Counted from the stretch's first letter, positions 16,647 to 25,461 are shown. The stretch: DNA of 34,508 nt from Fibrobacter sp. (GCA_017503015.1 JAFVTX010000018.1:1-34508); one strand, 5' to 3'. Program-made: numbers and translations. The notes: generated by a model not told the origin, from the sequence alone.

Positions 16647-19600
16647 ATGAAGATTCTGAAAGTCGAATTCGAAAATATCAACAGTCTCGCCGGCAAGTGG
16701 TGCATCGACTTTACCGACCCCTCCTACAGCGAACTGGACCACAGCCTTTTCGTCATCAGCGGAAAGACGGGCATGGGCAAGACGAGCATTCTCGACGCCA
16801 TCACGCTCGCCCTCTACGGCGCCACTCCGCGCCAGGGAGTAATCTACAACGGCAACGGCGGTAATGCCGTCATGACATCGGACAAGGGCACCTGTTTCGC
16901 CCGCGTCACGTACCGCTGCCGCAAGGGCACCTACGTATCGGAATGGAACCAGCGCCGCGCACGCGACAGGGCCGATGGCAACCTGCAAAACGCGCAGGGC
17001 AAAATCTGGCGCATCGAGAATCCGCAAGACCCGATCTTTGCGGACAATACCGGCAGGAACAGCGAACTGGCCAGGGCGAATGCCGAAATCATCCAGCTGG
17101 ACTACTCGCAGTTCTGCCGTTCCATCATGCTCGCGCAGGGCGAATTCAGCAAGTTCCTCACCAGCGAAGAGAAGGAACGCGCCGACATCCTCGAAAAACT
17201 GAACGGCACCGAAAAGTACCGCCGCATCGGAAAGAAGGTGGGTGACCACCGGCGCGAGGCGAAAGCGGCAAAGGACACTTCGCAGGCGGCATTCGATGCG
17301 TTGAACAACACCATGCCCAAGGCCGAGGACATCGAGAAGGACAAAGCCCTGCTTGCAGAAGTCGCGGACAAGGAAAAGGCCCTCACGGACAAGAAGAAGG
17401 ATCTCGAAGCCCGTATCGCCTGGCGCAACTCGATGAACGAAAGCGCCCGCAGCCTGGAAAGCGCAGAAACCGAACTTGCAAAAGCGAACAAGGACAAGAG
17501 CGAATTCGCCGGCAACGAGAAGCGGCTTGCAGATGCCGAGAAGGCCCGCGAATGCGCGACGCTGCATACGGAACTGCAGGGATTCCGCAAGCACGAGGCA
17601 GACGACAAGGCGAAACTCGAAAATTTGCAGAAGCAGCTCCCGCAGGTGGCAAGCGACCTGAAATCCGCGGGCGATAACAAGGCCATCGCCGAAAAGGAGA
17701 AGACGGCCACCGAGCAGTTTATCGCCGAAAACGAAGCGCTCTGGAACGAAATCCGCATGCTCGACCAGAACGTGAAAAATGCGACCAGCGTGAAGGCCGA
17801 AGCCGAAAACCGCAAGGCCACCGCCGCACAGTCTCTCTCCGAGGCAGAAGCGGAACTGAAAAAGGCGCAGGATGCCATCAAGTCGCTCGAACCGCAGGTC
17901 GAATCCCTCGCACAGACCCAGGAAGCGAACGCGAAGGACGCGGAACTTGCAGGAATTATCCCGCAGAGCGAAACGCTTATCGCAAGCATCCGCGGGTTCG
18001 ACAAGAAAATCGCCGACGAAGAGAAGGCGAAAAAGGCGTTCGCAGATGACTTGAAAAAAGCAGAAGAAGGTCTCAATGACGCAAACGCGCTCAAGCAGGA
18101 ACTTCTCGAACAGCAGAACGAACTTTTCCGGAACGACGTGCTCGCGCTCGCCAACGTCATCCAGAACCACCTGGAAGAGGGCAAGGCGTGCCCGGTCTGC
18201 GGCTCTACGGAACACCCCGCCTGCGGACACTCGAACGAAACGGTCGTCGATGAATCCAGCGTGACAAGCACCGCCGAAAAGATTCGCGAACTGAACACGA
18301 AGTTGCAGGACGCAGATGCGAAACTCGGGCAGTACGAAAATGCCAAGAGCCGCGCGTTGACCGCCGGGAATGCGGCAAGCGAAAACATCGAATCGCTGAA
18401 CAGCCAGAAAAACGAGGCAAGCGAAAAGGTGGCGGAACTCTGGAAGCCCTGGGCTGAATTTGACCTTACAAACGCGGACAGCACCCTTGCCGACCTGAAA
18501 TTGCGCCTGCAGCAGTTCACCGCAAACAAGACCAAGTTTGATAAACTTTCGAATGATCTTGCCATCGCCCGCAACAACGTGGAACTGTACGGCAAGAAGG
18601 TCCAGCATGAACAGGACCATCTCGAAAAGGAAACCGCAACCCTCGATGATGTCTCCCGCAGGCTGGATGAACTCCGCAGTTCCCGCAACGAGAAGTTTGG
18701 CGACAAGGACGTGGAAGCCGTTGCGAAGGAAGCGACTACCAGCAAGACCGCAGCCGCCAACAAGTACGACGCTGCCGACAAGGCGTTCCGCAATATCGAA
18801 AACAGGCACAACGAACTCAATACGCAAATCGCGGCGCTCAAGGGTTCACTCGAAAAGACCGCGGGCGAGATTAAGACCGCAAGCGAAAAGTTCGTGAACG
18901 CAATCGCCGCGAAGGGTTTCGCCGACGAAGCCGCCTTCCAGGCCGCATTACTGCAGGAAGCCGAATTCACGAAGTTGCAGAACGAAAAGAAGCGTATCGA
19001 CGGCGCCATCGCTACCGCAACCGGCAAGAAGCAGGCGGCAACCGAGGCCCTCGAAAAACTGAAGGCGGAACGCTCCGACGAGACGCCCCTGCAGGCCCTT
19101 ACCGAGGGGAAGGCTGCCGTCGAAAAGGAACTCGGCGAACTGCAAGGCTCATCGGGTGCGGCACGCGCCCGCGTGAAAGCCTATACAGAAAACGTCGCCC
19201 AGTTGCAGATTCTGCAGAAGGATCTCGACGCGAAGAAGGCGGAACTTTCCCGCTGGGAGGCGATGGGCGAATGGTTCGGCGTAATGGACGGCAGCGACTT
19301 CGCCACCTTCGTGCAGGGGCTTACCTTCAAGTCGCTCCTGAAGCTTGCCAACAAGCACCTGGCGATTGTCAAGGACCGCTTCAGGCTTGTCGCCGAAGGG
19401 AACCTCGGTTTCAAGGTGGCCGATTCTGAATTCGGCAACGACCGCCGCATCTCGAACCTCTCCGGTGGCGAGAAGTTCCTGGTGAGCCTCTCGCTCGCCC
19501 TCGGGATAGCCGACTTCGCGAGCCGCAACGTGCGCGTGGAATCGCTCTTCATGGACGAAGGCTTCGGCACGCTGGACGACGACACCCTGGAAGACGTGAT

Positions 19601-19763
19601 GTACTGCCTCCGCTGCCAGCAGCGCGAAGGAAAGATGCTCGGAATCATCACCCACGTGGAATCGGTGGTGAACAGCATCAGCCAGAAAATCATGCTGGAG
19701 CGCAGTACCAGCCAGAAGGGCCACAGCACGATAACCGGCCCCGGCGTCACACGGGTAGCATAA
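16647..19763 (+). CDS. sbcC: Exonuclease SbcC (Rad50-type ATPase subunit)
   Basis: The 1038-residue SMC-like ATPase pairs with SbcD. The N-terminal Walker A is GKTGMGKTS (39-47), and the Q-loop region follows (LAQGEFSKFL). Two long Ala/Glu/Lys-rich coiled-coil arms flank the zinc hook CPVC (Cys515, Cys518), seen within KACPVCGSTEHPAC. The C-terminal half has the ABC signature NLSGGEKFLVSLSLALG (from ~937) and Walker B SLFMDEGFGTLDDDT (from ~966). Length is normal. It forms a two-gene operon with sbcD and ends at a bidirectional terminator. Confidence 0.96.
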   Translation: MKILKVEFENINSLAGKWCIDFTDPSYSELDHSLFVISGKTGMGKTSILDAITLALYGATPRQGVIYNGNGGNAVMTSDKGTCFARVTYRCRKGTYVSEWNQRRARDRADGNLQNAQGKIWRIENPQDPIFADNTGRNSELARANAEIIQLDYSQFCRSIMLAQGEFSKFLTSEEKERADILEKLNGTEKYRRIGKKVGDHRREAKAAKDTSQAAFDALNNTMPKAEDIEKDKALLAEVADKEKALTDKKKDLEARIAWRNSMNESARSLESAETELAKANKDKSEFAGNEKRLADAEKARECATLHTELQGFRKHEADDKAKLENLQKQLPQVASDLKSAGDNKAIAEKEKTATEQFIAENEALWNEIRMLDQNVKNATSVKAEAENRKATAAQSLSEAEAELKKAQDAIKSLEPQVESLAQTQEANAKDAELAGIIPQSETLIASIRGFDKKIADEEKAKKAFADDLKKAEEGLNDANALKQELLEQQNELFRNDVLALANVIQNHLEEGKACPVCGSTEHPACGHSNETVVDESSVTSTAEKIRELNTKLQDADAKLGQYENAKSRALTAGNAASENIESLNSQKNEASEKVAELWKPWAEFDLTNADSTLADLKLRLQQFTANKTKFDKLSNDLAIARNNVELYGKKVQHEQDHLEKETATLDDVSRRLDELRSSRNEKFGDKDVEAVAKEATTSKTAAANKYDAADKAFRNIENRHNELNTQIAALKGSLEKTAGEIKTASEKFVNAIAAKGFADEAAFQAALLQEAEFTKLQNEKKRIDGAIATATGKKQAATEALEKLKAERSDETPLQALTEGKAAVEKELGELQGSSGAARARVKAYTENVAQLQILQKDLDAKKAELSRWEAMGEWFGVMDGSDFATFVQGLTFKSLLKLANKHLAIVKDRFRLVAEGNLGFKVADSEFGNDRRISNLSGGEKFLVSLSLALGIADFASRNVRVESLFMDEGFGTLDDDTLEDVMYCLRCQQREGKMLGIITHVESVVNSISQKIMLERSTSQKGHSTITGPGVTRVA

Positions 19764-19769
19764 TTGGGG

Positions 19770-19792
19770 TAGGCGCTTCGGCGCCTATTTCT
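19770..19792. terminator. Bidirectional terminator between sbcC and the glycosyltransferase gene
   Basis: TAGGCGC-TTCG-GCGCCTA (19770-19787) has a 7-bp stem with a stable TTCG tetraloop, followed by TTTCTTT on the plus strand. The minus-strand glycosyltransferase stop codon (19785-19787) is built from the last bases of the stem, so that gene ends inside its own terminator. Confidence 0.8.
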
Positions 19793-21071
19793 TTAGGCAC
19801 TTTTCGTAGGCTTGGACTTGTCGCTCGATAATGCCGTCCCAGGTGAAGCATTTGGCGATGCGCTTCTGGGCGCCGGCGAGTAAGTCCCTTACGAGGCCGG
19901 CGTCCGAGGAGAGCTTCTTGAAGGCGCTGGCGAGGGCTTCCGGGGACTTTTCAGGGACCAGGATGCCCGAGACGCCGTCAACGACTACGTCGGGAATTCC
20001 TCCGACGTTGCTGGCGACTACGGGGAGGCCAAGCTCCATCGCTTCGATGAGCACTACGCCCAGGCCTTCGGTATCGCCCTTGCTATCGACGATGGCGGGG
20101 AGCGTAAAGACGTTGGCGGTCTTGTATTCGTTTGCAAGTTCCTTTGGCGAAAGCTTGCCTGTAAAGATGATTTCGGCAGATTCCGGTGGCATGCTGGCGG
20201 CTTGCTTCTTCAATTCTTCCGTCAGGTCTCCCACGCCCACGATGCGGATTTCGAACTGGTCCCTGGGCAGGTACTTGGCGGCTTCGATGAGGTAGCAGAT
20301 GCCCTTGCGCTCGATGTGCCGCCCTACGAACAGGATCTTGAATTTGCCGTTTATGGCGTGAGGTTCGGGGGTTTTAGGGGAGTCTCCCCTAGGTGAGGGG
20401 GTAGCGGAAGCCGAGGCTGGAGCGAGGGGGAGGCTTCCCCCTTCCACTGCCTCTCGCCTCTCGTCTTTCGTCTTTCGTCTTTCGTCTAGAGTAGTCCCGT
20501 ACGGACTCCATTCCACATCGACATTCCGGATGGCCTTGATCTTGCCGGCGGTAAAGCTGGAGTTGGCGAACACGGCCTGGGCCTGCCCGATGGCGAATTT
20601 CAGGAGGGGTTTCACCCATTTCTTTTTGCGGATGAGCAAAAGTTCCGCCCCGTGAAAATTCAGCACCAGCGGAATTTTGAACAACTTAGCAGCTCCGAGG
20701 GCGATGTAGGCGTGGGGGAATGGCCAGTGGGCGTGGATGATGTCAGGGCGCCACTTGCGGCAGATGTGAAGGCACTTGAAAAATCCGCTGATGATGTAGG
20801 GGATGGCGAGGAGTTGTAGCCAGGGCTTGCTTGCCATCTTGGAGGGTGCGCCTTCTTCGTGGGTGAGCATTTCTAGGCTTGCGGGGGCGTAGCGGAAACG
20901 GTTCACCGGCACACCGTCGATTTCGTGGGATTTCAGCCCCTTGTAGGCGGGGGCGAGAACCTGCACCTGTAGGCCAGCCTTTTTCAGGTGGGCGATGGAG
21001 GTGCGCAGCCAGGGGACTTCGGCGTCTTCGTGGAACCGCGGATAGACGGAGCCAATGACCAGGACTTTCAT
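19785..21071 (-). CDS. Family 4 glycosyltransferase with an in-frame repeat insert
   Basis: The 428-residue product has the two Rossmann-like domains of GT-B enzymes. The N-terminal domain runs from MKVLVIGSVYPRFHED through HAHWPFPHAYIALG and LNFHGAE. The C-terminal domain starts at FKILFVGRHIERKGI (244-258) and has the GT4 acidic pair E335-x7-E343 (EGLGVVLIEAMELGLPVVAS) that contacts the sugar nucleotide. Between them, residues 195-237 (LDERRKTKDERREAVEGG ... SPKTPEPHA) are low-complexity and are encoded by repeat DNA. They lie in the linker between the domains, where an insert would be tolerated. The donor and acceptor are unknown; surface polysaccharide synthesis is likely. It follows the 152-residue gene by one base, so both are co-transcribed. 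Confidence 0.88.
   Translation of the reverse strand: MKVLVIGSVYPRFHEDAEVPWLRTSIAHLKKAGLQVQVLAPAYKGLKSHEIDGVPVNRFRYAPASLEMLTHEEGAPSKMASKPWLQLLAIPYIISGFFKCLHICRKWRPDIIHAHWPFPHAYIALGAAKLFKIPLVLNFHGAELLLIRKKKWVKPLLKFAIGQAQAVFANSSFTAGKIKAIRNVDVEWSPYGTTLDERRKTKDERREAVEGGSLPLAPASASATPSPRGDSPKTPEPHAINGKFKILFVGRHIERKGICYLIEAAKYLPRDQFEIRIVGVGDLTEELKKQAASMPPESAEIIFTGKLSPKELANEYKTANVFTLPAIVDSKGDTEGLGVVLIEAMELGLPVVASNVGGIPDVVVDGVSGILVPEKSPEALASAFKKLSSDAGLVRDLLAGAQKRIAKCFTWDGIIERQVQAYEKCLKK
20369..20488 (-). repeat. Repeat cluster inserted in frame in the glycosyltransferase gene
   Basis: The block contains the palindrome AGGGGAGTCTCCCCT (about 20378-20392), a GGAAGCCGAGGCTGGAGCG stretch, a second hairpin GGGGGA-GGCT-TCCCCC (about 20426-20441), and a 7-base-period run at 20451-20485 (CTCTCGC, CTCTCGT, then CTTTCGT three times). 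The block has no stop in the gene's frame. Its base pattern looks like intergenic repeat DNA, not like the surrounding coding sequence. Confidence 0.75.
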
Positions 21072-21072
21072 C

Positions 21073-21531
21073 TTAGGTTCCCGTCTTGGCGGCTTCGCTT
21101 TCGTCCTGGATGCAGGCGGGGTAAACGATGGGGCGCACGGCGTTGGGCAGAATCAGGGAGATGGCGCTGAATTCGCGCCTCTGGGCAATCTGCTCGATAC
21201 GGCCACGGACGCGGTTCCAGCCTTCCAGCTTGGAGTCCAGCAGCAGCATGCCCAGACCGGAGTTGTTCTCCAGGAACCCGATGATGTCGCTTCCGCGGCT
21301 GTTCTTGGTCAGGGATTCCAGGAACACTTCCCAGAAGATTTCGTTCTGCTCGTCGGTCTTGAGCATTTCTTTGATGGTCTTGAAGTCAAATTCGAGGTAA
21401 ACGAAGGAACTCTTATCCTCGTCGCTGCGGATAATTTCTTCTTGACAGCGCCTTTCGAATATTTCCGCGGTGTAGATGGAAATATTAAAACGGCATTTTC
21501 GAATAATTTCGAAGAGGGTTTCCTTCATCAT
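21073..21531 (-). CDS. Hypothetical protein, possible degenerate GGDEF-like domain
   Basis: The 152-residue soluble protein has a pattern reminiscent of a GGDEF fold that has lost its active site: FERRCQEEIIRS, then a FVYLEFDFKTIKEML strand-helix, SRGSDIIGFLENNSGLGMLLLDS and GWNRVRGRIEQI. No GGDEF or inhibitory RxxD site is seen, so no cyclase activity is expected. Two adjacent ATGs (21529-21531 and 21526-21528) could start it. It is the first gene of an operon with the GT4 gene, one base apart, and may regulate that enzyme. Its start is only 28 bp from the divergent DUF4954 gene. The fold assignment is a guess from the pattern. Confidence 0.5.
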   Translation of the reverse strand: MMKETLFEIIRKCRFNISIYTAEIFERRCQEEIIRSDEDKSSFVYLEFDFKTIKEMLKTDEQNEIFWEVFLESLTKNSRGSDIIGFLENNSGLGMLLLDSKLEGWNRVRGRIEQIAQRREFSAISLILPNAVRPIVYPACIQDESEAAKTGT

Positions 21532-21559
21532 CGCCCATAATTTAGTCTATTTTTAGGGC

Positions 21560-23431
21560 ATGCAAAGATTGTTGAAGTTGAAAAAAGTGCTGAAGGCAAG
21601 CGATTTGTCGTCGCTGGCCGAAAATTTCAGGGCCATCAAGGCGTCTGTCGCGAAATTGCGCAACCTGACCGCCGAAGAGGTTACCACCCTGGAAAAAAAC
21701 GGCAACCGTTGCGAGGACTGGAACCGTGTACTGGTGGAGCCCAATTTTGACCCCGCCCGCGTGCAGCGCTCCGTGTTCATGGGCGATGTCCGCCTGCCCG
21801 CTTTTTACGGCACTCTTCTTTTGCCCGGCGACGTTTCGTTCCCTACGGGAATTTACGACAGCCTGGTCCACAACTGCATCGTGGAAAACGCCCTGGTCTA
21901 TAAGGTTTCCATGCTCTCTAACGTGCTGGTGCGGAGCAGCGCCGTGGTCCACAACGTGGGGACTTTGGTCAGCAGCGGCAAGATCAACTTCATGATCGGT
22001 TCTACCATGTCGGTGGGTAACGAGATGGGCGGTCGGGAACTTTTCGTGTTCCCGGACATTACCATGGACCTGGTGGAGGCGCAACTTTTCCACAAGGCGG
22101 AATCCGATGTGCAGCAGTCCTTCGAGGAACAGCTGAAAAATTTCCGCGAAGAAATTTCGCTCCCCTTTGGCGTGGTTGGCAAGGGCGCGGTGGTGAGTAA
22201 CACCAATATTGTGCGCAACAGCTGGATCGGTGCCCACGCCCGCGTAGAAGGGGCGGCCAAGATCCGCAATACCATTATCCTCAGCTCCCTGGAAGAATCC
22301 ACCCACATTTACGATTCCGTGATTATCGAGAATTCTGACTTGCAGATGGGCGTGAAGGTCCATACCGGCGCGGAGGTTCAGCGCTCCGTGCTGATGAGCC
22401 GGTCGAAGGTGGGCTGCAAGGCTATCGTGAAGTCTTCCATTGTGGCGCCCTGCTGCCATATCGAAGAGGGCGAGGTGAACAGCTCCTACATGGGGCCCTT
22501 GACCCAGATGCACCACCATTCCCTGCTGATTGCGGCCCTGTGGCCCGACGGTTGCGGAAACCTGGGCTATGGCGCCAACGTAGGGAGCAACCACACGGGA
22601 CGCATGCCTGACCAGGAAATTATGCCCGGCCAGGGAATGTTCTTTGGTCTTGGGGTAAACGTGAAGTTCCCCGCCAACTACAGGGAATCTCCCTTTACCC
22701 TGATTGCAAGCGGTGTGACCACCATGCCCCAGAGGGTCAAGTTCCCCTTCTCCCTGATTCGCTCCGGTGACCCGCAACTGATGGGAGTGCCTGCCCGCCT
22801 GAACGAGATTTTGCCCGCCTGGAATTACGCCCGGAACGCCTACGCCCTGGACCGCAACATCTACAAGTATGCCCAGCGGGGCAAGGGCGCTGTGCCCAAT
22901 TCCTACTTTAGCCTTTACGGGGCGGAAACGGTTCACTATGCGTTTGACGCATACTGCCGCTTGCAGGTGAACCAGGTTCAAGACGTTTATACCAAGGAAC
23001 ACATCGACGGCCTGGGCGAAAACTTCCTGCGGGAACGGGTCCGCCAGAAGGCCCTGAAGACCTACGGGGAATACCTGGAACGCTACGTGCTGGACCAGAT
23101 GATAGCCCTGGTGGAAAACGACGCCTCCCTGGCGCTGCAGCCCCCGCGGGAACTCCGTCGCCTGCTTTCGGGCGACCTGAACCGGGAAGTTTCGCGGGTG
23201 GTGCCTATGCCAGCTACCTTTGATGAACTGGTCAAGCGCTACCGCACTCTGGAAAAGGAATGGTTCGACGGCGTGGCCCACGGGCTTGACAAGGACATTG
23301 CCCGCGGCAAGGAAATCTTCGACGATTACGAGAGCGCTCACCCTATCGACAAGAATTTTGCCGAATGGGAGAAGAACCGCTTCGAGGAATCTGTGAAACG
23401 CCTGAGCGCCGTGCTGAAAAACCTGGGCTAG
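21560..23431 (+). CDS. DUF4954 family protein (left-handed beta-helix, nucleotidyltransferase-like)
   Basis: The 623-residue product matches the DUF4954 family: LTAEEVTTLEKNGNRCEDWNRVLVEPNFDPARV (about 36-70), then SVFMGDVRLPAF and a long series of short hydrophobic repeats (VVGKGAVVSNTNIVRNSWIGAHARVEGAAKIRNTII...). Such repeats form the left-handed parallel beta-helix seen at the C-terminus of sugar nucleotidyltransferases. A histidine-containing block, MGPLTQMHHHSLLIAALWPDG, and NLGYGANVGSNHTGR follow, then an alpha-helical C-terminus. Biochemical role is unknown; an enzyme or scaffold in sugar metabolism is an inference. A TATTTTT box 5 bases before the ATG suggests a very short leader. 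It overlaps nothing and is followed after 6 bp by the small M48-like gene. Confidence 0.82.
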   Translation: MQRLLKLKKVLKASDLSSLAENFRAIKASVAKLRNLTAEEVTTLEKNGNRCEDWNRVLVEPNFDPARVQRSVFMGDVRLPAFYGTLLLPGDVSFPTGIYDSLVHNCIVENALVYKVSMLSNVLVRSSAVVHNVGTLVSSGKINFMIGSTMSVGNEMGGRELFVFPDITMDLVEAQLFHKAESDVQQSFEEQLKNFREEISLPFGVVGKGAVVSNTNIVRNSWIGAHARVEGAAKIRNTIILSSLEESTHIYDSVIIENSDLQMGVKVHTGAEVQRSVLMSRSKVGCKAIVKSSIVAPCCHIEEGEVNSSYMGPLTQMHHHSLLIAALWPDGCGNLGYGANVGSNHTGRMPDQEIMPGQGMFFGLGVNVKFPANYRESPFTLIASGVTTMPQRVKFPFSLIRSGDPQLMGVPARLNEILPAWNYARNAYALDRNIYKYAQRGKGAVPNSYFSLYGAETVHYAFDAYCRLQVNQVQDVYTKEHIDGLGENFLRERVRQKALKTYGEYLERYVLDQMIALVENDASLALQPPRELRRLLSGDLNREVSRVVPMPATFDELVKRYRTLEKEWFDGVAHGLDKDIARGKEIFDDYESAHPIDKNFAEWEKNRFEESVKRLSAVLKNLG

Positions 23432-23437
23432 CTCCCG

Positions 23438-23998
23438 ATGGATTATCCTGTGCTTTTGTTTGCGTTGCTTGCGCTGGAGATTGCGGCGCGGGCTGTGCTG
23501 GAAATTCGCGAGAGGCGCGTAACCCAGTTGCGTGGCGGTGTGCTTGCGCTTTTGCGCTTGATTCCCCTGCTGAACGACATTTTACCCCTGCCCGAAAGTA
23601 GGCGGGAGGTGCCCGAAGACCGTTTTGTGGAAGAGCATGAAAAGGCCCATCGTGAATTGAAGCACGGGATTCTGCGGAACCTGCTGAAGGTAATCCTGCT
23701 GTGCCTTGCAGTTGGATTCCTGCTGTTTTTGGTGGTGCGTCTTGGACTACCCTGGTGGCAGTCCGTGCTGTGGCTCCACCTGGCGGCAATTCCCTTCAAG
23801 CTGTTTTTCCACTGGTCCTGCTGGGGGCAGGAATTTGAGGCCGACAACTATGCCTACAAAAAGCTTGGCAAGAAAATGGCCAAAGACGCCATGCGCGAAC
23901 TTGTCGCAAGGGAGATTCCCTACACGCCCCTGTTTGCGCTAATTTATCGGGAACACCCTACGGCAGCCCTCCGCAGCCAGAGACTGCTGAACAAGTAG
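23438..23998 (+). CDS. Minimal membrane M48-type zinc metallopeptidase (186 aa)
   Basis: The protein has the zinc motif HEKAH (67-71) and, in the expected place, a third-ligand motif EFEADNYAYKKLG with Glu132 three residues before Ala-Asp. The C-terminus (EHPTAALRSQRLL) matches the M48 HP...R ending. Hydrophobic segments lie at about 3-20 and 88-130, so the active site faces one side of the inner membrane. At 186 residues it is far shorter than HtpX-type proteins (the window's other M48 protein has 348). It lies 6 bp after the DUF4954 gene and is surely co-transcribed. Its stop is 3 bp from the convergent symporter stop. Substrate unknown. Confidence 0.7.
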   Translation: MDYPVLLFALLALEIAARAVLEIRERRVTQLRGGVLALLRLIPLLNDILPLPESRREVPEDRFVEEHEKAHRELKHGILRNLLKVILLCLAVGFLLFLVVRLGLPWWQSVLWLHLAAIPFKLFFHWSCWGQEFEADNYAYKKLGKKMAKDAMRELVAREIPYTPLFALIYREHPTAALRSQRLLNK

Positions 23999-24001
23999 GT
24001 T

Positions 24002-25408
24002 TTACACCGGTGAGCGTTCCCGCCCAACCGCAAGCACTATCCCGTTCACCACAAAAGCAGCAATCATCAAGATGTCGCCGGTATGGCCGCCCAAGGGCCC
24101 CGGCAAAGCGGGGCAGAGTTTCCCGGCCAGGGCGAGAACACCTCCTGCCACAATGGCCAACGCTACGAATTTCGGCTTTGCCTTGAGACCCAAGAGCCCC
24201 CACAAGATGGGGACGGTGAACGCTCCCGCATAAACGGCAAGAGCGAGCAGCAGTGTCCCGATGATGTCGGTAAATACCAGCGCCAGCAGGAGCGCCACGA
24301 TTCCGTTCAACAAGATGACGACGCGGGCTTTTGTAAGCGGTGTCATCCCCGCGTCCTTCATTGTCATCCCCGCGCAGGCGGGGATCTCCTTATCAGTTGA
24401 ACCAAGACGAATCAGCCCGCATATAATCACCGAACTGCTCAATAGCGTGGTGTCCGCACTGGAGAGCACCACGCTCAAAAGCGCCAGCGCAATCAGGGGT
24501 ATCAAGGGCTGCGGCAGAACCGCATTGGCGATGGCGGTAATGCGGGCCCCCTGCACATCGCCGAGGCCCACGCCATAAACCGCCAGGAACCCGATGACAA
24601 AGGCCACGGGCACAAGGATTGCTGCCGCCGTGAAGATGGCCTTTTTCGCCGTGGCCGAATCCTTGGCGCAGAACATGCGGCTGAAAATGTCGGGCCCTGC
24701 CGTATAGGTGGTGCCGTAGGTGAGTATCAGCAGGAACAGGTCGAGGGGAGAAAAGTTCGTGTTGAAGGGGAAGGCGGGGGCACCCTGTAGGATTGCAGAA
24801 AGCGACGGTGCGGCATTTGCAGGATTTCCGCCGAAAAGGGCGAACCCTGCCAGAACCACAAGCCCGAGGACAATCAGGCAGGCCTGCAGAAAGTCCGTCC
24901 GCAAAATGGAAAGCTGCCCCCCTGCAAGGGTGTATCCCGTAAAGACCGCCGCGGCCACAATTGCCGCCGCGGTATAGCTGAGAGCCGTGAAAGTCATCAG
25001 GAGTTTTGCCGCCGCAATGATTTGGGCGGCAACAATGCCGGTCCACGCGACCGGTATCACCAAGGATGCTACTAGTCGCGGGCCCTTGCCGTATAGCGAT
25101 TCCACCAGGTCGGGGAGGGCGTATTTCCCGTGTTGGTAGGCGCGGCCTGCAAAGGGAATCAGGGCCAATAGCCCGAGGGCCCCCACAAGCATGAACCAGG
25201 TGGCGGCCCCACCCAGCCTGGCGCCGGAATCAATGGCTCCAATCACAGCCGACCCGCCTAGAATGGTCGCCACAAGGCTCCCTGCAACAGCTTTAGCCGA
25301 AGCTCCCTTGCGCGCCACGAAAAAGTCGGGAATGTCCTTCACGTGCCGCGCACTTCGGGCGGCAATAAAGATCAAAAAAATGAGGTAGACAATAAGAGCA
25401 ATATTCAT
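24002..25408 (-). CDS. Sodium:solute symporter family transporter with an in-frame REP insert
   Basis: The 468-residue protein is almost wholly hydrophobic, with about 13 membrane helices. It has SSS-family features: a DFFVARKGASAKAVAGSLVATILGGSAVIG start (cf. the sodium-site region after TM1), then GGQLSILRTDFLQACLIVLG, TYTAGPDIFSRMFCAKD and LLSVVLSSADTTLLSSSVI. The solute cannot be read; proline, pantothenate, acetate and sugars are all known in the family. Residues ~340-356 (KEIPACAGMTMKDAGMT) are encoded by the REP-like repeat and sit in a loop between helices. ATG at 25408 is the only good start; TATCTTTG (read on the minus strand, about 25445-25452) may be its promoter box. Confidence 0.87.
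   Translation of the reverse strand: MNIALIVYLIFLIFIAARSARHVKDIPDFFVARKGASAKAVAGSLVATILGGSAVIGAIDSGARLGGAATWFMLVGALGLLALIPFAGRAYQHGKYALPDLVESLYGKGPRLVASLVIPVAWTGIVAAQIIAAAKLLMTFTALSYTAAAIVAAAVFTGYTLAGGQLSILRTDFLQACLIVLGLVVLAGFALFGGNPANAAPSLSAILQGAPAFPFNTNFSPLDLFLLILTYGTTYTAGPDIFSRMFCAKDSATAKKAIFTAAAILVPVAFVIGFLAVYGVGLGDVQGARITAIANAVLPQPLIPLIALALLSVVLSSADTTLLSSSVIICGLIRLGSTDKEIPACAGMTMKDAGMTPLTKARVVILLNGIVALLLALVFTDIIGTLLLALAVYAGAFTVPILWGLLGLKAKPKFVALAIVAGGVLALAGKLCPALPGPLGGHTGDILMIAAFVVNGIVLAVGRERSPV
24341..24389 (-). repeat. REP-like palindrome, copy C, inside the symporter gene
   Basis: A half copy (TGTCATCCCCGCG, 24341-24353) and a full copy (TGTCATCCCCGCG-CAG-GCGGGGATCTCC, 24362-24389) lie in the coding sequence. 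On the coding strand they give EIPACAGMT and DAGMT with no stop and no net frame change. Confidence 0.85.
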
Positions 25409-25461
25409 ATTGGACGACGTGGCAAACTGTTGCTACGTGGTGTCGCCAAAGATAGAAATTG

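Noticed and set aside
15504-18827. 1107-residue open frame antisense to sbcD and sbcC
   Set aside because: The G/C-biased third positions of sbcCD leave the antisense frame open. Its product spans two genes and shows no recognisable domain.
21542-23341. 599-residue open frame antisense to the DUF4954 gene
   Set aside because: DUF4954 family similarity fixes the coding strand; the antisense product has no motif.
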